Positions 26,134-35,585 are shown, counted from the first letter of the stretch. The stretch: DNA of 64,000 nt from Antrihabitans stalactiti (GCF_012932915.1 NZ_VCQU01000009.1:268714-332713); one strand, 5' to 3'. Notes: a model not told the origin generated them from the sequence alone. A program made the numbers and translations.

Positions 26134-26282
26134 CTCATTGCACCTTCGGAGTGTTCACATACGGCGGTCTACAGGTTGATCGCCCGCCGCAACCGTTTTG
26201 TTGCACACTTCCGGCTATCGTTTCAGGGCAGCGGACTTTTTCGCTTGATCTATTCGAGGACCAATCCAGTCGAGGAGCACGT

Positions 26283-26954
26283 TTGGACATCTTTGTCCTG
26301 CGATGTGGTGATGGCCCGGTTCCGATCGCGCTCACCACTCAACCCGCGACCGCAGTGGGGACTGTCCCGGTGGCGAGCGAACTCGACGAGCTATGGCCCC
26401 TGATCGACGCCGCCGAACGGCCCCGACTCGTCGTCTTGGGCGGCGACTCCGGGCTCGCAGCGGTGTTGACGGCACTGATGCGGACCGAACGGCTCGGGTT
26501 GGAGATCGGCTACGTGCCTTTCGAGCGAACCCCAGCGTCGAAGATCTATCGGACCGGAACTGGTGCAGTTGCGGCAGGCAATGCACTGCACGGGAAACCG
26601 GCCGAACTACCGCTCATTCGCGACGATGCCGGCGTGGCGATCGTCGGTCGAGCGGTCGTCAGCGGTCGGGCGGGTGCCGAACTCGAGGGTGAGGCATACG
26701 TGGACGACACCAGGCTGTTCAGCGGAACAATCGCTGCGGTGCACGTGGAACCGACCCTCGAGATGCCCGGGTTACGTGCCTACTCCGACAGCGGGCGACG
26801 CCTTTCCCGCAAGCGCTGGGTCAGCGGACGCGCGATGCAACTCGGCACTGTGGAGGCGGTTCTGCAGCGCGACGGCATCCCCGACTCGCGCCGCGTGAAA
26901 CGGACCGCCTTCTATCGGCACCACGAACCGTGGAAGCTGGTCCAGCCTCGATGA
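26283..26954 (+). CDS. Conserved hypothetical protein, Rv0358-like
   Basis: 223 residues from TTG 26283, chosen because GAGGAG lies 5-6 nt upstream and the product then begins LDIFVLRCGDGPVPIAL, close to the length recalled for Rv0358; the ATG at 26151 would add 44 residues unlike the rest. A Rossmann-like N-terminal half (PRLVVLGGDSGLAAVLTALMRT, GLEIGYVPFER) suggests relation to the diacylglycerol-kinase-type nucleotide-binding fold, but no catalytic motif can be named. It overlaps the downstream M50 protease gene by 4 bp (ATGA), so the two probably act together. Confidence 0.82.
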   Translation: MDIFVLRCGDGPVPIALTTQPATAVGTVPVASELDELWPLIDAAERPRLVVLGGDSGLAAVLTALMRTERLGLEIGYVPFERTPASKIYRTGTGAVAAGNALHGKPAELPLIRDDAGVAIVGRAVVSGRAGAELEGEAYVDDTRLFSGTIAAVHVEPTLEMPGLRAYSDSGRRLSRKRWVSGRAMQLGTVEAVLQRDGIPDSRRVKRTAFYRHHEPWKLVQPR

Positions 26955-27706
26955 GGACCGCCGTGCGGCCCAGTCCGATCTTCCTGGGTGTCGTGGCCTT
27001 GGCGATCGCGGGAGGCGCGCTCGCTTGGACCGCTGATCTCGATTCGTGGCTCGCCAAAGCGGGCGTGGTGATTCTCGTCGTCTTCGGCTGGATCGTCTCG
27101 GTGTGCCTGCACGAATTCGCACACGCGTACACGGCATGGCGCGCGGGCGATCGTGAAGTCGAGGTGCGCGGCTATCTGACGCTGAACCCGCTCAAGTACA
27201 GCCATCCGCTGCTGTCCATCGGACTTCCCGTCCTGTTCATCGCGCTGGGTGGCATCGGCTTGCCTGGCGGCGCGGTCTATGTGCGGTCCGGGATGTTCGG
27301 TCCGAAGGTGCAGCGCCAGATCAGCCTCGCCGGACCGTTCGTGAACGCAGCCTGCGCGGTCGTACTACTGGTCGTGGTCCGGGTGTTCGGCAGCGCTGAA
27401 ACCCATTCGGCATTTTGGTTCGGCATGAGCTTCCTCGCGTTCCTGCAGGTCACCGCGACCGTGTTGAACCTGCTCCCCGTCCCCGGGCTCGACGGCTATG
27501 GTGCCATCGAGCCATCGTTGAGCCGCGAAACCCAGCGAGCGCTCGAACAATTCAAAACCTACGGACTGCTCGTTCTGATGGCCGTGCTGTTCGTCCCGCA
27601 GATCAACGCCATCTTCTTCGACGCCATCTACGGGCTTTTCGAGCTGTCCGGCATTCCGTCGTGGTGGTCGAGCAACGGGGCATACCTCACGCAGTTCTGG
27701 CGATAG
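26951..27706 (+). CDS. Site-2-type M50 membrane metalloprotease, Rv0359-like
   Basis: 251 residues from ATG 26951, which overlaps the previous stop. Zinc motif HEFAH (H54, E55, H58) in a membrane helix, and a late NLLPVPGLDGYGAIEP carrying the third ligand aspartate, with at least five hydrophobic segments. This is the short M50B form without PDZ domain. Intramembrane proteases of this class cleave membrane-bound regulators or process lipoprotein signal remnants; no target is evident. It is coupled with the Rv0358-like gene, and purA lies nearby as in mycobacteria. A perfect 44-nt palindrome follows the stop by 3 bp. Confidence 0.88.
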   Translation: MRTAVRPSPIFLGVVALAIAGGALAWTADLDSWLAKAGVVILVVFGWIVSVCLHEFAHAYTAWRAGDREVEVRGYLTLNPLKYSHPLLSIGLPVLFIALGGIGLPGGAVYVRSGMFGPKVQRQISLAGPFVNAACAVVLLVVVRVFGSAETHSAFWFGMSFLAFLQVTATVLNLLPVPGLDGYGAIEPSLSRETQRALEQFKTYGLLVLMAVLFVPQINAIFFDAIYGLFELSGIPSWWSSNGAYLTQFWR

Positions 27707-27709
27707 GTC

Positions 27710-27753
27710 CTGTGCGTGAGTTTGGCCCCCAGAGGGGCCAAACTCACGCACAG
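27710..27753. terminator. Perfect 20-bp-arm palindrome between convergent genes
   Basis: Arms CTGTGCGTGAGTTTGGCCCC (27710-27729) and their exact complement (27734-27753) flank a 4-nt loop CAGA. It fills the gap between the M50 stop (27706) and the TetR stop (27757), so it can terminate both. Same length and CGTGAG arm style as the other palindromes in the window. Confidence 0.85.
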
Positions 27754-27756
27754 TTC

Positions 27757-28383
27757 CTACGGGCGCCGCGCGGTGACTGTGGCGAGGGTGAGTGCCACAC
27801 AAATATCTGCGAGTTCGGTCGTCGATTCCTTGGGGTCCCGCAGCCAGGCCTCGATGAGCTGATTCACCCCGCCCACGACGAACAACGCGCCGCGGCGAAG
27901 GTCCGCGGGATCGGCGGGTTCGAAACCAAGCAGTCCGGGCCCGTAGTGCAGGACCAGCTCGACGATCGTGTCGAGCATCCGATCGCGACCTTCGCGAAGA
28001 CCCGCGATGTTCGACTCGGTTGTCAGAATTCGGTGACTGTGCGGATCGGCAGCGACGGCGTCCAGAAATGCGGTGAACGCTGTGCGCAGCTTGGCACCGA
28101 GGTCTCCCGGATCCGCGAGACTCGCAGTGACCATTGTCGCGGTCAGTTCTGTGCGAAGCTGGTCGGCGATCGCGACCAGCAAGTCGTCACGGTTCGGAAA
28201 CTGCTCGTAGAAGTACCGCGGCGTCAGCCCAGACGCGCTGCACACGCCCCGGACCGTCACCTCGGCGATTCCGGATTCGCCCCAGATTCGCTTACCCGCT
28301 TCGAGGAGTTTGCGACGGCGTTCGGCGCGACGGTCCAGCGCACTGATTCCGCCGTAGTCACGCACCACGTTTGATCGGGCCAT
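27757..28383 (-). CDS. TetR/AcrR family transcriptional regulator
   Basis: 208 residues. N-terminal HTH at about 18-65, with ITVRGVCSASGLTPRYFYEQFPNRDDLL being the typical TetR helix-turn-helix, and a C-terminal ligand domain of about 140 residues with no diagnostic motif. It is divergent from the DUF2236/Lcp-like gene with a 74 bp gap holding an ATTTGGA-12-TCCAAAT palindrome, so it most likely represses that gene and itself. In Gordonia a TetR protein (LcpR) controls the latex clearing protein; a parallel is plausible but inferred. Confidence 0.9.
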   Translation of the reverse strand: MARSNVVRDYGGISALDRRAERRRKLLEAGKRIWGESGIAEVTVRGVCSASGLTPRYFYEQFPNRDDLLVAIADQLRTELTATMVTASLADPGDLGAKLRTAFTAFLDAVAADPHSHRILTTESNIAGLREGRDRMLDTIVELVLHYGPGLLGFEPADPADLRRGALFVVGGVNQLIEAWLRDPKESTTELADICVALTLATVTARRP

Positions 28384-28408
28384 TGACTGAATCCTAGCCC
28401 GTCCCTAT

Positions 28409-28434
28409 ATTTGGAACACATTCGTTATCCAAAT
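28409..28434. promoter_or_regulatory. Candidate TetR operator
   Basis: ATTTGGA (28409-28415) and TCCAAAT (28428-28434) form perfect 7-bp arms with a 12-nt spacer, centred in the gap between the TetR start (28383) and the DUF2236 start (28458). Geometry and location suit a TetR operator acting on both genes. Confidence 0.6.
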
Positions 28435-28457
28435 CGACGACTCAAAGGAGAGCCGCG

Positions 28458-29675
28458 ATGAACCCGACCGTTCCGACGCGCCATCCCGACGCGCCCAGGG
28501 GGGTTCCGGCGACGGTGCAGGTGTTCGCCACCGCATTGGGCCTGCGCAAACCCGACGCCGAGCAATGGCAGAAACTCGGGGAGAACCTCGTCGTCGGCGA
28601 CGAACCCATGGACCGGCTGGTCGAATGGATGGCTGCTTCCGGGATGAAAGAGATGCGGGCGTTGTTCGATCGCGCGCTGACCGACGGCATCGCCAGCGTG
28701 CCGGAAGCCCCGCAACCGTTGCGCGAGTTCTTCCTCGAAGTGGAGGCCACACCCGACTGGGTCGACATGGACAAGATTCGTCGCGGCGCGAAGGTCCTGA
28801 CCAGCACGGGTGCTGACGGCATGTACGTGGCGCGGGATGTCGCACTGCAAGGCGGGTACATGTTCTCCGGTTTCAACAAGACGCTGCTACGGACCGGCGC
28901 GCTGGAGAAGGGCTCCAACCAACGTTTCGCCGAGACGATGCAATGGGCTTTGGATGTCGTTTCCGAAGACGGTATGTCGCCGCTGGGTGTCGGCTATCGC
29001 TCCACAATCCGGGTCCGGCTCATCCACGCGTTCGTGCGTCGGCATGTCGCTGCGATGCCGGACTGGAACAGTGCCGAATGGGGGCTGCCGGTCAACCAGA
29101 CAGACATGGTCGCGACGTTGGTTGGTGCACTGATCACGCCCGTTCTGGGTGGCGTCGGGCTGGGCATGGTGTACTCGCCGGCAGATCTGGACGCGCTTGC
29201 CCACCTCACGCGTTACGTCGGTTGGCTGATCGGTGTGCACGAGGAGTCGCTACCAGTGAGTTTCCGCGACGCGGTCCGAGTGCTCCTGCACACCCTCAGC
29301 GCACTGTCGAATCCGGACGAGACGACCAAGACTCTGGCTGTTCCGATGTCGACCGACCCGCTTCTGTGGTCCTACGACCGCCTGCCGAAGCTGCGTCGCC
29401 GCATCGCGCGATCGCAACATCTCTCGTTGACGGCGACCGTCCTCGGCCCCCGCGCGATGCGGTCGATGGGTCTGCCTCCTTACGTGCTGCCGTGGTACCC
29501 ACTGCTTCGGATTCCGATAAACGCGGCCCACTCTGCGGTGCGATTCTTGCCCGGCGGCCTCGATCGAGCCGCCGACCGCGGCGCGCGCGAGCACGCAGCG
29601 TTCTTCGCGACCATCACAGGCGGCGCCGCCACGACTATCGGCGCCTCGGCAAGTCACATCGGACGAGCGGCGTAG
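28458..29675 (+). CDS. DUF2236 (MpaB/Lcp-type) heme oxygenase-like protein
   Basis: 405 residues, close to the roughly 400 of latex clearing proteins. Lcp of Streptomyces K30 binds b-type heme through H198, with R164, K167 and T168 nearby (recalled). Here RVRLIHAFVRRH places H190 with R156 and T160 at the same spacings, but the K167 position is E159. So a heme-binding DUF2236 protein is likely, while rubber cleavage itself is not assured. There is no Tat or Sec signal peptide, unlike secreted Lcp. AGGAGA precedes the ATG. The divergent TetR gene and palindrome suggest substrate-inducible expression. Confidence 0.8.
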   Translation: MNPTVPTRHPDAPRGVPATVQVFATALGLRKPDAEQWQKLGENLVVGDEPMDRLVEWMAASGMKEMRALFDRALTDGIASVPEAPQPLREFFLEVEATPDWVDMDKIRRGAKVLTSTGADGMYVARDVALQGGYMFSGFNKTLLRTGALEKGSNQRFAETMQWALDVVSEDGMSPLGVGYRSTIRVRLIHAFVRRHVAAMPDWNSAEWGLPVNQTDMVATLVGALITPVLGGVGLGMVYSPADLDALAHLTRYVGWLIGVHEESLPVSFRDAVRVLLHTLSALSNPDETTKTLAVPMSTDPLLWSYDRLPKLRRRIARSQHLSLTATVLGPRAMRSMGLPPYVLPWYPLLRIPINAAHSAVRFLPGGLDRAADRGAREHAAFFATITGGAATTIGASASHIGRAA

Positions 29676-29768
29676 AGCTACCGACCGTCCGTGACCGCCA
29701 CACGATGGTCCGTTGCGAGCTTCGGAATCACGGGACGGTCCCCCTCAGATTCGCGACGGACAAGTCGT

Positions 29769-31241
29769 TCACATATCGGCGAGCAAAGCCTCGACCGCCC
29801 GCTCTGCCAGCGCAGCAATGGTTTTCGACGGATTGCGACCGATCGCGCGTGGGACTATCGCGCCGTCCATCACGTACAACCCCTGGTGGCCGAATACTTT
29901 GCCTACATCATCGACGACGCCCGCCGCCGGCGATGCCGCCATATTGCATCCGCCCAAGGGGTGTGGCGTGACGAGTCCCTTGAACAACCCCCAGCTAGGT
30001 AACCGGATCGGGTAGCCGCCGGTCGCCTTGCTGAGGCGAACATGCATCTCCTCCATGGCGTCGATCGCTTGCTCGGATCGGGCCGGGTTCCAATTCAGCT
30101 TCATGGCCGTTCGCCAGGGCCGCAGCCACGACCTTCCCAGATAGAAATCGCCGTCAGCGGCGTCGATCGCCTGGCCGAACCACGGCATGACGGAACCGAA
30201 ACCGCCGCGTCGGGATAGCCAGGCCCAGAAGCGACCCGGCTTCGTGTCTGCCTCGAAAATCACGTTGGCCAAATTGGGAATGCCGCCGTCCTCGATGAAG
30301 AAGCGGGCAGGCGGGTACCCGTCCAGAAAGCTGATTGCCGATGTAATCGTCGGTCCATTGGTCGGCTGCGGACTTCGACTCTTGTACTTGGCCGGAGTGA
30401 GGAAATCACCATTCGAACTCCACCCTCGGCCGAGTGCGCGCGGAAGCGTCGTCAACCCGCGCTGTCGCGATCGCAGCAGGATCTCGGTCGAACCGATTGA
30501 TCCCGCAGCCAGAATCAGCCGAGGCGCGACGATCTCGCTGGGCACCGCCTTCCCAGACGAGTAGTCGACATAATGCACGCGCCAGCCGCCGGACGCCCCG
30601 GAGATATGACTGACCTGGCAGTGCGCCCGGATCTCGGTCTGGTCGTTGGTCTGCGCCTTGGCCAAATAGTTCAGGTCGAGCGTCTTCTTCGCGCCGGTCG
30701 CACACCCGATGTCGCAGTTGCCACAGAACGTGCAACTCGCGAAGTCGACGGCGAGTTCGAGACGTTCGAACTTCGCGCCCTCGCCGATTGCGACGGCAGC
30801 CTCCTGCAGCAGGTTCATTCGACTGACCGGCCGATCGACGGGGACCCGCTGCGGGCTCAACATCGTCGACACGCGCTCGTAGTACGGCGCCAACACGGCT
30901 CCGTTGATCGCCGATGGCCACCCGGATTCGAAGACCTTCGAATCTGCGTCGATACACACATTGGCGTAGATCAACGACCCGCCGCCGACGCCTGCTCCAC
31001 ACACGACAGTCATATCGCCGTCCAACCGGCGAACATCCATCCAGCCGTCACGCTCGAGGGGATTCTTCGGGTCGTAGAACCAGTTCTTCCCGGATTCAGC
31101 CGGAGTGTCCTCGGTTCTCCACTTTCGGCCGCGTTCCAACATGAGGACCCGCTTACCCGCCGTCGCGAGCCTGCATGCCGCGACCGCGCCGCCGAATCCG
31201 CTGCCGACGATCACCACGTCGGGAGTGCCGTTCGTGGTCAT
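29769..31241 (-). CDS. GMC oxidoreductase, cholesterol-oxidase-like
   Basis: 490 residues from ATG 31241. FAD-binding GSGFGGAVAA near the N terminus, VCGAGVGGGSLIYANV typical of the ChoD-like GMC branch, a cysteine-rich CTFCGNCDIGCATGAKKT segment characteristic of that branch, and a C-terminal HPLGGC ... VMDGAIVPRAIGRNPSKTIAALAE. It likely oxidises a 3-hydroxysteroid or other bulky alcohol. It overlaps the preceding gene by 4 bp (ATGA) and is the last of a three-gene operon with an alpha/beta hydrolase and a 195-residue partner. These three are often one large polypeptide elsewhere, as I recall. Confidence 0.85.
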   Translation of the reverse strand: MTTNGTPDVVIVGSGFGGAVAACRLATAGKRVLMLERGRKWRTEDTPAESGKNWFYDPKNPLERDGWMDVRRLDGDMTVVCGAGVGGGSLIYANVCIDADSKVFESGWPSAINGAVLAPYYERVSTMLSPQRVPVDRPVSRMNLLQEAAVAIGEGAKFERLELAVDFASCTFCGNCDIGCATGAKKTLDLNYLAKAQTNDQTEIRAHCQVSHISGASGGWRVHYVDYSSGKAVPSEIVAPRLILAAGSIGSTEILLRSRQRGLTTLPRALGRGWSSNGDFLTPAKYKSRSPQPTNGPTITSAISFLDGYPPARFFIEDGGIPNLANVIFEADTKPGRFWAWLSRRGGFGSVMPWFGQAIDAADGDFYLGRSWLRPWRTAMKLNWNPARSEQAIDAMEEMHVRLSKATGGYPIRLPSWGLFKGLVTPHPLGGCNMAASPAAGVVDDVGKVFGHQGLYVMDGAIVPRAIGRNPSKTIAALAERAVEALLADM

Positions 31242-31825
31242 GGCCGCCGCCGCAGGATGTAGGTGCAGACCAGCGCCCATGCGAAGAACGTGAGGTAGCG
31301 AACAACCGCGAAGTGCCGCAACGGCCACACCACGCCGGTCCCCCGCATCGTTGCAATCGACGCTACAAGGCCCAACACGTTCAAGCGGAGAATGCCGCTT
31401 GCGACGACAACGCCCGCCCCGCCCTTGGCAGTTCGTACCTCGACAAGCAAGGTCGTTGTGGCGGGCCACATTCGCCATGGGCCCGCGATTTCGACCCGCT
31501 TGACGCCGCGTAGCCAATGTTCGACGCCGTCGAGCAGGATCGGCGCTTCGTAGATCATCAGCGACGCGCGATCCCCAGCCGGAGAGAACAGGTTGAAATC
31601 GCCTTTGCTGGTTGCATGTTGGGCACCCCAGCGCGGGATCTCGAACGCAGCGTTCAAGTTTCCGCGATGGTGCGTATCCGTGAGAAATGCTGCGATGTCG
31701 TCGATGTCGATTCTTGCTCGTAGCGCGATCCCCGATGAACCGCGTGTGCGGTAGCCCTTGCGGGGATCGGTGACGCCTTTGGCGAGCTGCCCGGTCATTA
31801 CCTCGTGAAAAGTCATCCCGCTCAT
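31238..31825 (-). CDS. GMC-associated accessory protein, 195 residues
   Basis: Second gene of the GMC operon: it starts 1 bp after the stop of the alpha/beta hydrolase and overlaps the GMC oxidoreductase by 4 bp. It begins MSGMTFHEVMTGQLAKG (ATG 31816 is an alternative) and ends in a hydrophobic LTFFAWALVCTYILRRRP helix that could anchor it to the membrane. I recall similar segments inside large GMC-hydrolase fusion proteins, where the role is unknown; no catalytic motif is visible. Tight coupling suggests it forms a complex with the two neighbours or tethers them to the membrane. Confidence 0.75.
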   Translation of the reverse strand: MSGMTFHEVMTGQLAKGVTDPRKGYRTRGSSGIALRARIDIDDIAAFLTDTHHRGNLNAAFEIPRWGAQHATSKGDFNLFSPAGDRASLMIYEAPILLDGVEHWLRGVKRVEIAGPWRMWPATTTLLVEVRTAKGGAGVVVASGILRLNVLGLVASIATMRGTGVVWPLRHFAVVRYLTFFAWALVCTYILRRRP

Positions 31826-31826
31826 G

Positions 31827-32858
31827 TCATTCCCTGTTCAGCTCGTCGAGAATGAACGGAAAGACCTCGGTCGCAGCGTCTTTGCCGAGAAAAATGTCGA
31901 GGTGACCATAGCCGTGCATCTTCTGGAAGGTGTGCCTACCTGGCGCGACCTTTTCGAAGAAGTCGAAGGTCGCCGCCATCCCGGTCGGCACGAAGCAACG
32001 GTTCATCGAACCCGTCATGAAGACGAACCGCGCGTCCGTTTTCGGCATCTGCGAGGCGAATCGCAGCGGCAGTACCGACAGCGGGTACTTACCGGTCGAT
32101 ACCAGTTCACCGGCTTTGAGGCTCGCTTGAATCTGTTCGAAAAAGGCAATCGGCGCCCAGCCGACCTCACCCTTGATCCAGTCATGGGTCGCGTCGTCGA
32201 GATTCTCGTGGCGCCAGAGGACCGGCCAGCCTGCCCCGTACACGACACTCGACATCCGGCATACGGGGTTGCGGCATTCTCGGTGCAGCAGCATCAACGA
32301 CCGCGTGACCTTCGCCCAGAACCCCGGAGCGTGATATCCCCACTGCGCATCCATACCGTCGACGCGATGCCGCAGCGCGCCCATGGCGAACGGCATCTTG
32401 ATGTCCATCAAGGTCCGGACATCGGCGTGCAACGCAATCGCATTGCTCACGACGGTCGTCACTTTGGGCAGGTCAGGGAGCAAGCCGGCGCAGATCGACA
32501 TCATGAAACTCGTCGAACCCTGGCAATGCACGAGTGCTTTCATCGTGTCCCACCCGGTCACTTCGCCGATCTTCGCGACTGCCGCGGGGTGGTCGTGCAC
32601 CGCCGCATCGTCGAGGGTGAAATCGCTCGGCTCGACATCGATGCTTGCCCGCCAGTTCAGCATCCAGACGTCGTAGCCCGCGTCGGCGAGCACGTGCGGC
32701 AATGGCCTCGCGACGGGTGGATTGAAGATGTTGGACCGCACGCTCATCCCGTGGACGAGCATCACCGGACCGCGGTATGGATCGGGCGGCGTCAAGCGAA
32801 GAAAGAACAGCGGCTTTCCGTCGCCCGCATTGAACTCGATCCTTGTGAAGTCAGACAA
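31827..32858 (-). CDS. Alpha/beta hydrolase of the GMC operon
   Basis: 343 residues. Nucleophile elbow VHCQGSTSF (Ser), oxyanion region VMLVHGMSVRSN near the N terminus and a late catalytic histidine in MHGYGHLDIFLG; WMLNWRAS is a recurrent element of hydrolases fused to or paired with GMC oxidoreductases. It probably cleaves an ester or lactone of a lipid or sterol. First gene of the three-gene operon with 1 bp and 4 bp junctions downstream. Its start is 82 bp from the next gene (LAL paralogue 2), which is transcribed on the same strand and ends at 32941, so read-through from that gene is possible. Confidence 0.85.
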   Translation of the reverse strand: MSDFTRIEFNAGDGKPLFFLRLTPPDPYRGPVMLVHGMSVRSNIFNPPVARPLPHVLADAGYDVWMLNWRASIDVEPSDFTLDDAAVHDHPAAVAKIGEVTGWDTMKALVHCQGSTSFMMSICAGLLPDLPKVTTVVSNAIALHADVRTLMDIKMPFAMGALRHRVDGMDAQWGYHAPGFWAKVTRSLMLLHRECRNPVCRMSSVVYGAGWPVLWRHENLDDATHDWIKGEVGWAPIAFFEQIQASLKAGELVSTGKYPLSVLPLRFASQMPKTDARFVFMTGSMNRCFVPTGMAATFDFFEKVAPGRHTFQKMHGYGHLDIFLGKDAATEVFPFILDELNRE

Positions 32859-32940
32859 CCGAGCCCCTCCCGGTCACCCCGACTGGAAATTGTTCAGTGC
32901 AAGTCTCGCCGGTATCCGGTCGGAGGACATGCGTAATCGA

Positions 32941-35541
32941 CTACCTGTTCTCGGCCCTCACGGCTGCGCCGAGGGCAGTGCGATCGGCGACCGCCAGTTT
33001 GGCGCAGGCCCGATAGATGTGGCCTTCGACAGTTCTGACCGACACAACGAGCCGATCAGCGATCGCACGGTTGGACAACCCGTCGGCGATCATGATGCCG
33101 ATCTCTCGTTCCCGTGTGGTGAGCGGAAGCGCCCTCGCACCGGTCGCGAGCGCGGGTGTGAGCGCATTCCCGCACAGCGCCGAAAGCCGTTGGGCGGCCG
33201 CGGCCGCCGCGAGCTCGCTCGACCGCTCGCCCGAGTTGGCGTACGCAGTTGCAGCGAGGGCTGAGGTGTCCGCTGCGATGAGCAGCATGCCCAGTTCTTC
33301 GAAATCTGCTGCGACGGCGTCGAGCGCGCGACCGTCGCGCGCGCTCAGCGCCGAGCTCATGCGGACTGCGACCGCGGCGAATGCGCCGGGCACCGCTCGT
33401 GCTCGCTCCCCGAGTTCGACCGCGACCGACTCGTCGCCGAATTGAGCAGCGGCCATGAGCATCTTGGTCGCGACCGCCAGCTGGTCGCCTTCGATTGCTG
33501 AAACCGCCGCCTCACGCGCCAGCGCCTGTGCGCGGACCTGATCGTCGTCGCACGCCGCCATCCACGCCCGTGCGAGCAGCAACTCCGGCCGGAAGATGCC
33601 AACATTGTCGCCGTTGAGATGTTCGGTTCGCTCCATCGCGTCGCGCGCTTCTTCGCGTCGCCCGAGGGCGGCTGCCACTTGAGTAAGACTCGCCAGCGCC
33701 AGCATCGCCCACGAGTACCCGGTTCCTTCCAGTGCCGCGGCGGCCTGGCGCAGTTCGGCGAACGCCGCATCCAGCCGTCCAGCCGCGAACAGCACTCGAC
33801 CCAGCAGCACCCCTCCCAGCGAGCGGCCGGGCTGCTGCTGTTCGGCGAAGTCGACGTAATGCCGGGCGAGTTTCTCGGCCTCGTCGATCCGGCCCGTCAT
33901 CACCAGCGCAAATGTCTGGCCGAGTCCGCAGGTGTATCTGATGTTGCCGGTCTCGGACAACAGAGCAGCTTCGAGACCTGGCACCGCCAGCGGCTCGACC
34001 TCGTCGAAGCGACCGGAGAATGCCAGCCCGACGGCACCGCTCGACGCAGCCCAGGCCCGCGCGAGCGGTGGGCTTCCCGGCGAACTCATCACCCGCGCAA
34101 CCGTTTTCAGCGACTCCGGAATTCGGTTCTCGAACAGCATGAACGTCGCGTCCAACGCATCGAGAAGGTCATGCACCATCCGCTCGGTCGCGCGGGTCCT
34201 GATCAGTTCGAGGAGCGCTCGCCCCTCCTCGGGGCTACCCAGCGGCCAGAACAGATTGGCAGCACGTGGAAGCCCCCACATGACCAACTCGATCTCGGAC
34301 AGATCGCCCGGATCGTATTGCCCCAGCTCGGTTTCGGCCTCCTTTCCTCGACCGGTCCAGGCCAGCGCGTACGCAAGATAGATCGACGCGAACAGTCCCC
34401 CGTCACTGTCTTTCGCGCCGCGGGCGAGTCGTTCGCCCAGTTCCATCGCCCCGACCCGAAGCGTGTCGCGCGCGGCATCGATGAGGATCTCGGCTGTCGG
34501 CGGCGAGTCGCTGTCCAGACCGAGCGCAGCGAGCCGGATCCTGTCGACGACGTGCTCCGGTTTGCGGACCGAGATTCGCCGCACCACCTCGCCGCGGATC
34601 CGGCGGGCGGCAAGCATCGGCGTGCTCTTGCTCAGGACCTCGCCGTAGAGCGGATGCCCCAGCCGGACAACGAGCCCCGCTTGTCCGCGCGCAACACGGA
34701 CAAGCCCGTCACGCTCGGCAGCCTCGACCGCCTCTTCGGAGCTGAGATCGGTCAGCACGTCGAGATCGAGCGGCTCGCAGAACGACAGCAGCTCCAGCAC
34801 GCGGCGTTCCTCCTGCGACAGCCGATCGATTCGGCTCGCCACCAGCGTGTTCAGGTGCGGGGTGATCGCCGCTTCGCCCCGCAGCTGCCACACACCCGCG
34901 ACCTCGCGCAACGCGCCGCTCGACATCGCGCCTTCGATGAGATGGCGCAGGAAGAGTGGGTTTCCTTCGGAGACGCGGAAGATCCGGTCTGCGCTGGATG
35001 CCTCCAGCGGTCCGCCGAGGACGGTCTCTGCAAGTTCGACGGTCTGTTCGCTGGTGAACGCGGACAGCTCGATGCGCGTAAGCCATTCGTCTTTCCAGAG
35101 CGCGGTGATCGCGTCGGGCGCAAGTTCGGAGTCTCGGATGGTCACGACCAGTCTTGTGGAACCGCCCATCGCCAACTGGTGCACCAACGTCGCCGAGAAA
35201 TTGTCGAGCAGATGAGCGTCGTCGATGCCGATTATCGATCCGCCGAGCCCAGCGACGAGCTCGTTTCTCGCGGTACGCAGCACCGTCGCCGGCTCGATGG
35301 GACTGCTGATCGAGATCAAATGAGCGAACGCCCCCAGCGGAACGTTGCGCGCGGTCTCGGTCCCGACGACCCAGCGAAACGGCTTCCCCGAAACGCGCAC
35401 AGCCTCTTTCGCGAGAGTCGTCTTGCCGACTCCGGCGCCGCCGGTGAGGACGACCCCGTTCGCGCTGCTCGTCAGGCGCAACGATGCAACGATCGCATCG
35501 AGCTGCGCAGCTCTACCCAGCGCCGGCCACACGGTCCCCAT
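32941..35541 (-). CDS. Large LuxR-family ATPase regulator (LAL type), paralogue 2
   Basis: 866 residues with the layout of the protein at 20359-22950: Walker A GGAGVGKTT (34-42), the shared FRWVVGTETARNVPLGAFAHL block, Walker B GIDDAHLLDN, helical repeats, and C-terminal LuxR HTH (LTTREREIGIMIADGLSNRAI ... SVRTVEGHIYRA). Length and near-collinear similarity throughout mark the two as paralogues that arose by duplication before diverging. It is upstream of the GMC operon on the same strand, 82 bp away, and is a candidate activator of it; no binding site can be identified. Confidence 0.9.
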   Translation of the reverse strand: MGTVWPALGRAAQLDAIVASLRLTSSANGVVLTGGAGVGKTTLAKEAVRVSGKPFRWVVGTETARNVPLGAFAHLISISSPIEPATVLRTARNELVAGLGGSIIGIDDAHLLDNFSATLVHQLAMGGSTRLVVTIRDSELAPDAITALWKDEWLTRIELSAFTSEQTVELAETVLGGPLEASSADRIFRVSEGNPLFLRHLIEGAMSSGALREVAGVWQLRGEAAITPHLNTLVASRIDRLSQEERRVLELLSFCEPLDLDVLTDLSSEEAVEAAERDGLVRVARGQAGLVVRLGHPLYGEVLSKSTPMLAARRIRGEVVRRISVRKPEHVVDRIRLAALGLDSDSPPTAEILIDAARDTLRVGAMELGERLARGAKDSDGGLFASIYLAYALAWTGRGKEAETELGQYDPGDLSEIELVMWGLPRAANLFWPLGSPEEGRALLELIRTRATERMVHDLLDALDATFMLFENRIPESLKTVARVMSSPGSPPLARAWAASSGAVGLAFSGRFDEVEPLAVPGLEAALLSETGNIRYTCGLGQTFALVMTGRIDEAEKLARHYVDFAEQQQPGRSLGGVLLGRVLFAAGRLDAAFAELRQAAAALEGTGYSWAMLALASLTQVAAALGRREEARDAMERTEHLNGDNVGIFRPELLLARAWMAACDDDQVRAQALAREAAVSAIEGDQLAVATKMLMAAAQFGDESVAVELGERARAVPGAFAAVAVRMSSALSARDGRALDAVAADFEELGMLLIAADTSALAATAYANSGERSSELAAAAAAQRLSALCGNALTPALATGARALPLTTREREIGIMIADGLSNRAIADRLVVSVRTVEGHIYRACAKLAVADRTALGAAVRAENR

Positions 35542-35585
35542 GTATGGATCTTATTGGCCGAATGTGACTTTCTGCCTGGTAGCGG

